Source of the DNA: Oscillospiraceae bacterium
GTDB lineage: Bacteria; Bacillota; Clostridia; Oscillospirales; CAG-272
Assembly: GCA_015063725.1 (NCBI GenBank)
Contig: SVTP01000015.1
Span: 1-51,231, forward strand
Length of the DNA: 51,231 nucleotides
Direction of reading: 5' to 3'
Part shown: piece by piece, positions 50,606-51,231 of the stretch
Position numbering within the stretch: the first letter of the stretch is position 1
Layout of the letters: every line of letters starts with the position of its first letter
The notes under the pieces: model-generated
What the model saw: the letters and a program-made list of their open reading frames with translations, nothing else
The model's database searches: none
Told to the model about the DNA's origin: nothing
Made by a program: the position numbers and the translations under genes

Positions 50606-50870
50606 TCAAGGAGCTTGCGCAAGACGGAGTGTTCGGGTGCAAAATCATTTGCCATGCGACAAACTTCGAGCCTTGCGGCATAAAAAGACTTATCAGCGAC
50701 ACTCTGTATTAACAAACTTGTCTCGCAAGCGAGCCAAGTTGAGGAGAAATGCTTTCGGTCTAAACGACCGAATTTTGCAAAGCAAAAACGCATTCTCCCC
50801 GTCAGCCGCGCTTCGCGCTGCAGCCTGCAAAGCGCGAGTGTTGTTGGGGCAGGTCCGGCAGGAGAAAAAG

Positions 50871-50916
50871 AGCCAAAACAAAAGCCTCGAGGCGTTGCCT
50901 CGAGGCTTTGTTTTGG
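50871..50916 (-). terminator. Terminator of tRNA-Asn
   Basis: A very long hairpin, AGCCAAAACAAA(A)GCCTCGAGGC-gttg-CCTCGAGGCTTTGTTTTGGCT (about 22 bp stem), starting at the tRNA discriminator base and followed on the minus strand by CTTTTTCTCC. Confidence 0.85.
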
Positions 50917-50989
50917 CTCCTCCTGTTGGACTTGAACCAACGACACCCTGATTAACAGTCAGGTGCTCTACCGACTGAGCTAAGGAGGA
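50917..50989 (-). tRNA. tRNA-Asn(GTT)
   Basis: The minus strand folds into a full cloverleaf: acceptor TCCTCCT/AGGAGGA, D-arm GCTC...GAGC, anticodon arm CCTGA-CTGTTAA-TCAGG with anticodon GTT, T-arm GTTGG-TTCAAGT-CCAAC, discriminator G. CCA is not encoded. It follows a 5S rRNA gene on the same strand, the usual place for a tRNA at the end of an rRNA operon. Confidence 0.95.
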
Positions 50990-51002
50990 ATATGAAATTT
51001 TG

Positions 51003-51071
51003 CGGCTCCTGCCTTAACAGTCAGGTGCTCGAAATTGCGTAGCAATTTTTCCGACCATGAGCTAAGGAGGA
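51003..51071 (-). pseudogene. Degenerate tRNA-Asn copy
   Basis: The minus strand repeats the 5' part of the intact gene (TCCTCCTTAGCTCA, then GAGCACCTGACTGTTAA). A 20-base insertion, which itself forms the hairpin AAATTGC-tac-GCAATTT (51031-51050), interrupts the D-loop. After the anticodon the sequence jumps to GGCAGGAGCC, so the 3' anticodon strand, variable loop and T-arm are missing. The 21-base flank AAGGAGGAATATGAAATTTTG is identical next to both copies, so the pair arose by tandem duplication. Confidence 0.75.
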
Positions 51072-51114
51072 ATATGAAATTTTGTTTCCTTCTGCCGTTT
51101 TTTAAGGACGTATA

Positions 51115-51149
51115 AAGGAAATCAAGGGAAACTTATTCAGTTTCCCTTG
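51115..51149 (-). terminator. Hairpin after 5S rRNA
   Basis: Minus-strand CAAGGGAAAC-tgaataa-GTTTCCCTTG (51149-51123) followed by a moderately T-rich run ATTTCCTTTAT. It lies between the 5S gene and the tRNA copies and may be a weak terminator or processing signal. Confidence 0.6.
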
Positions 51150-51151
51150 GT

Positions 51152-51231
51152 TGTGTCGGCTATGAGCTATTTTCCCGGGCCGTCGCCAGCCAAGTATCTT
51201 CACCACTGCAGCGCTTAACTTCCGTGTTCGG
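51152..51231 (-). rRNA. rrf: 5S ribosomal RNA, 3' part (runs off the right edge)
   Basis: The minus strand contains the conserved 5S segment CCGAACACGGAAGTTAAGC, followed by CAGTGGTGAAGATACTTGG and the 3' helix region GGGAAAATAGCTCATAGCCGACA. The first ~35-40 bases are outside the window. The 3' end near 51152 is estimated from the usual length of loop D/E and helix I. The rest of the rRNA operon should lie to the right. Confidence 0.9.

Noticed and set aside
50637-50951. Open frame ending PVGLEPTTP over the tRNA-Asn region
   Set aside because: This is the well-known artefact produced by translating the complement of a tRNA T-arm.

Overview
The window looks like a chromosomal segment of an uncultured anaerobic Bacillota (class Clostridia, most likely gut-associated and Oscillospiraceae- or Christensenellales-like). 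The reasons are the RNase Y, Mini-III, DUF1836 and TmcAL gene set, many lipoproteins with Thr/Pro/Glu linkers, near-consensus sigma-A promoters (TTGACA-17-TATAAT), a monoderm type IV pilus locus without secretin, and several families of hairpin-rich intergenic repeats. No transposase, phage gene or CRISPR array is visible. The taxonomic placement is inference.

Layout. 1-9 kb is mostly housekeeping: the 5' part of rny, an XRE regulator divergent from two lipoproteins across a 31-bp palindrome, rpsU, tmcAL, a DUF1836/mrnC/cyclophilin operon, and an Lrp-type regulator overlapping an aminotransferase gene. 9-14.8 kb reads leftward: a PlsC-like acyltransferase, a large secreted GH31 glycosidase and a stub lipoprotein whose tail and terminators are duplicated. 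15-31.8 kb is the centrepiece: nine tandem DUF4838-type genes in four transcription units. Seven encode lipoproteins and two have no export signal. 31.8-42 kb reads leftward: a 1526-residue lipoprotein with three metallo-beta-lactamase-fold units, a GH78 alpha-L-rhamnosidase, a DUF3737 beta-helix protein and a GH2 beta-glycosidase. 42-49.6 kb is a leftward type IV pilus cluster (pilB, pilC, pilD, a PilM-like protein, three minor pilin-type proteins and a major pilin with its own strong promoter). The right end holds repeats, tRNA-Asn(GTT), a degenerate second tRNA-Asn and the 3' part of a 5S rRNA.

How it may work together. The DUF4838 lipoproteins, GH31, GH78 and GH2 suggest surface and intracellular processing of a complex, probably rhamnose-containing glycan. 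No sugar transporter or dedicated regulator is present, so uptake must be encoded elsewhere. The two DUF4838 proteins without export signals sit directly behind anchored relatives, which suggests paired outside/inside activities. The same lipoprotein leader and TTPE linker is reused on unrelated domains and is almost identical between the first two array genes.

The most unusual signals are the DUF4838 array and its motif variants, the MBL lipoprotein with one altered metal motif, a dispersed repeat whose ~90-nt core keeps its hairpins through compensatory substitutions (one copy is the leader of tmcAL), and the broken tRNA-Asn.
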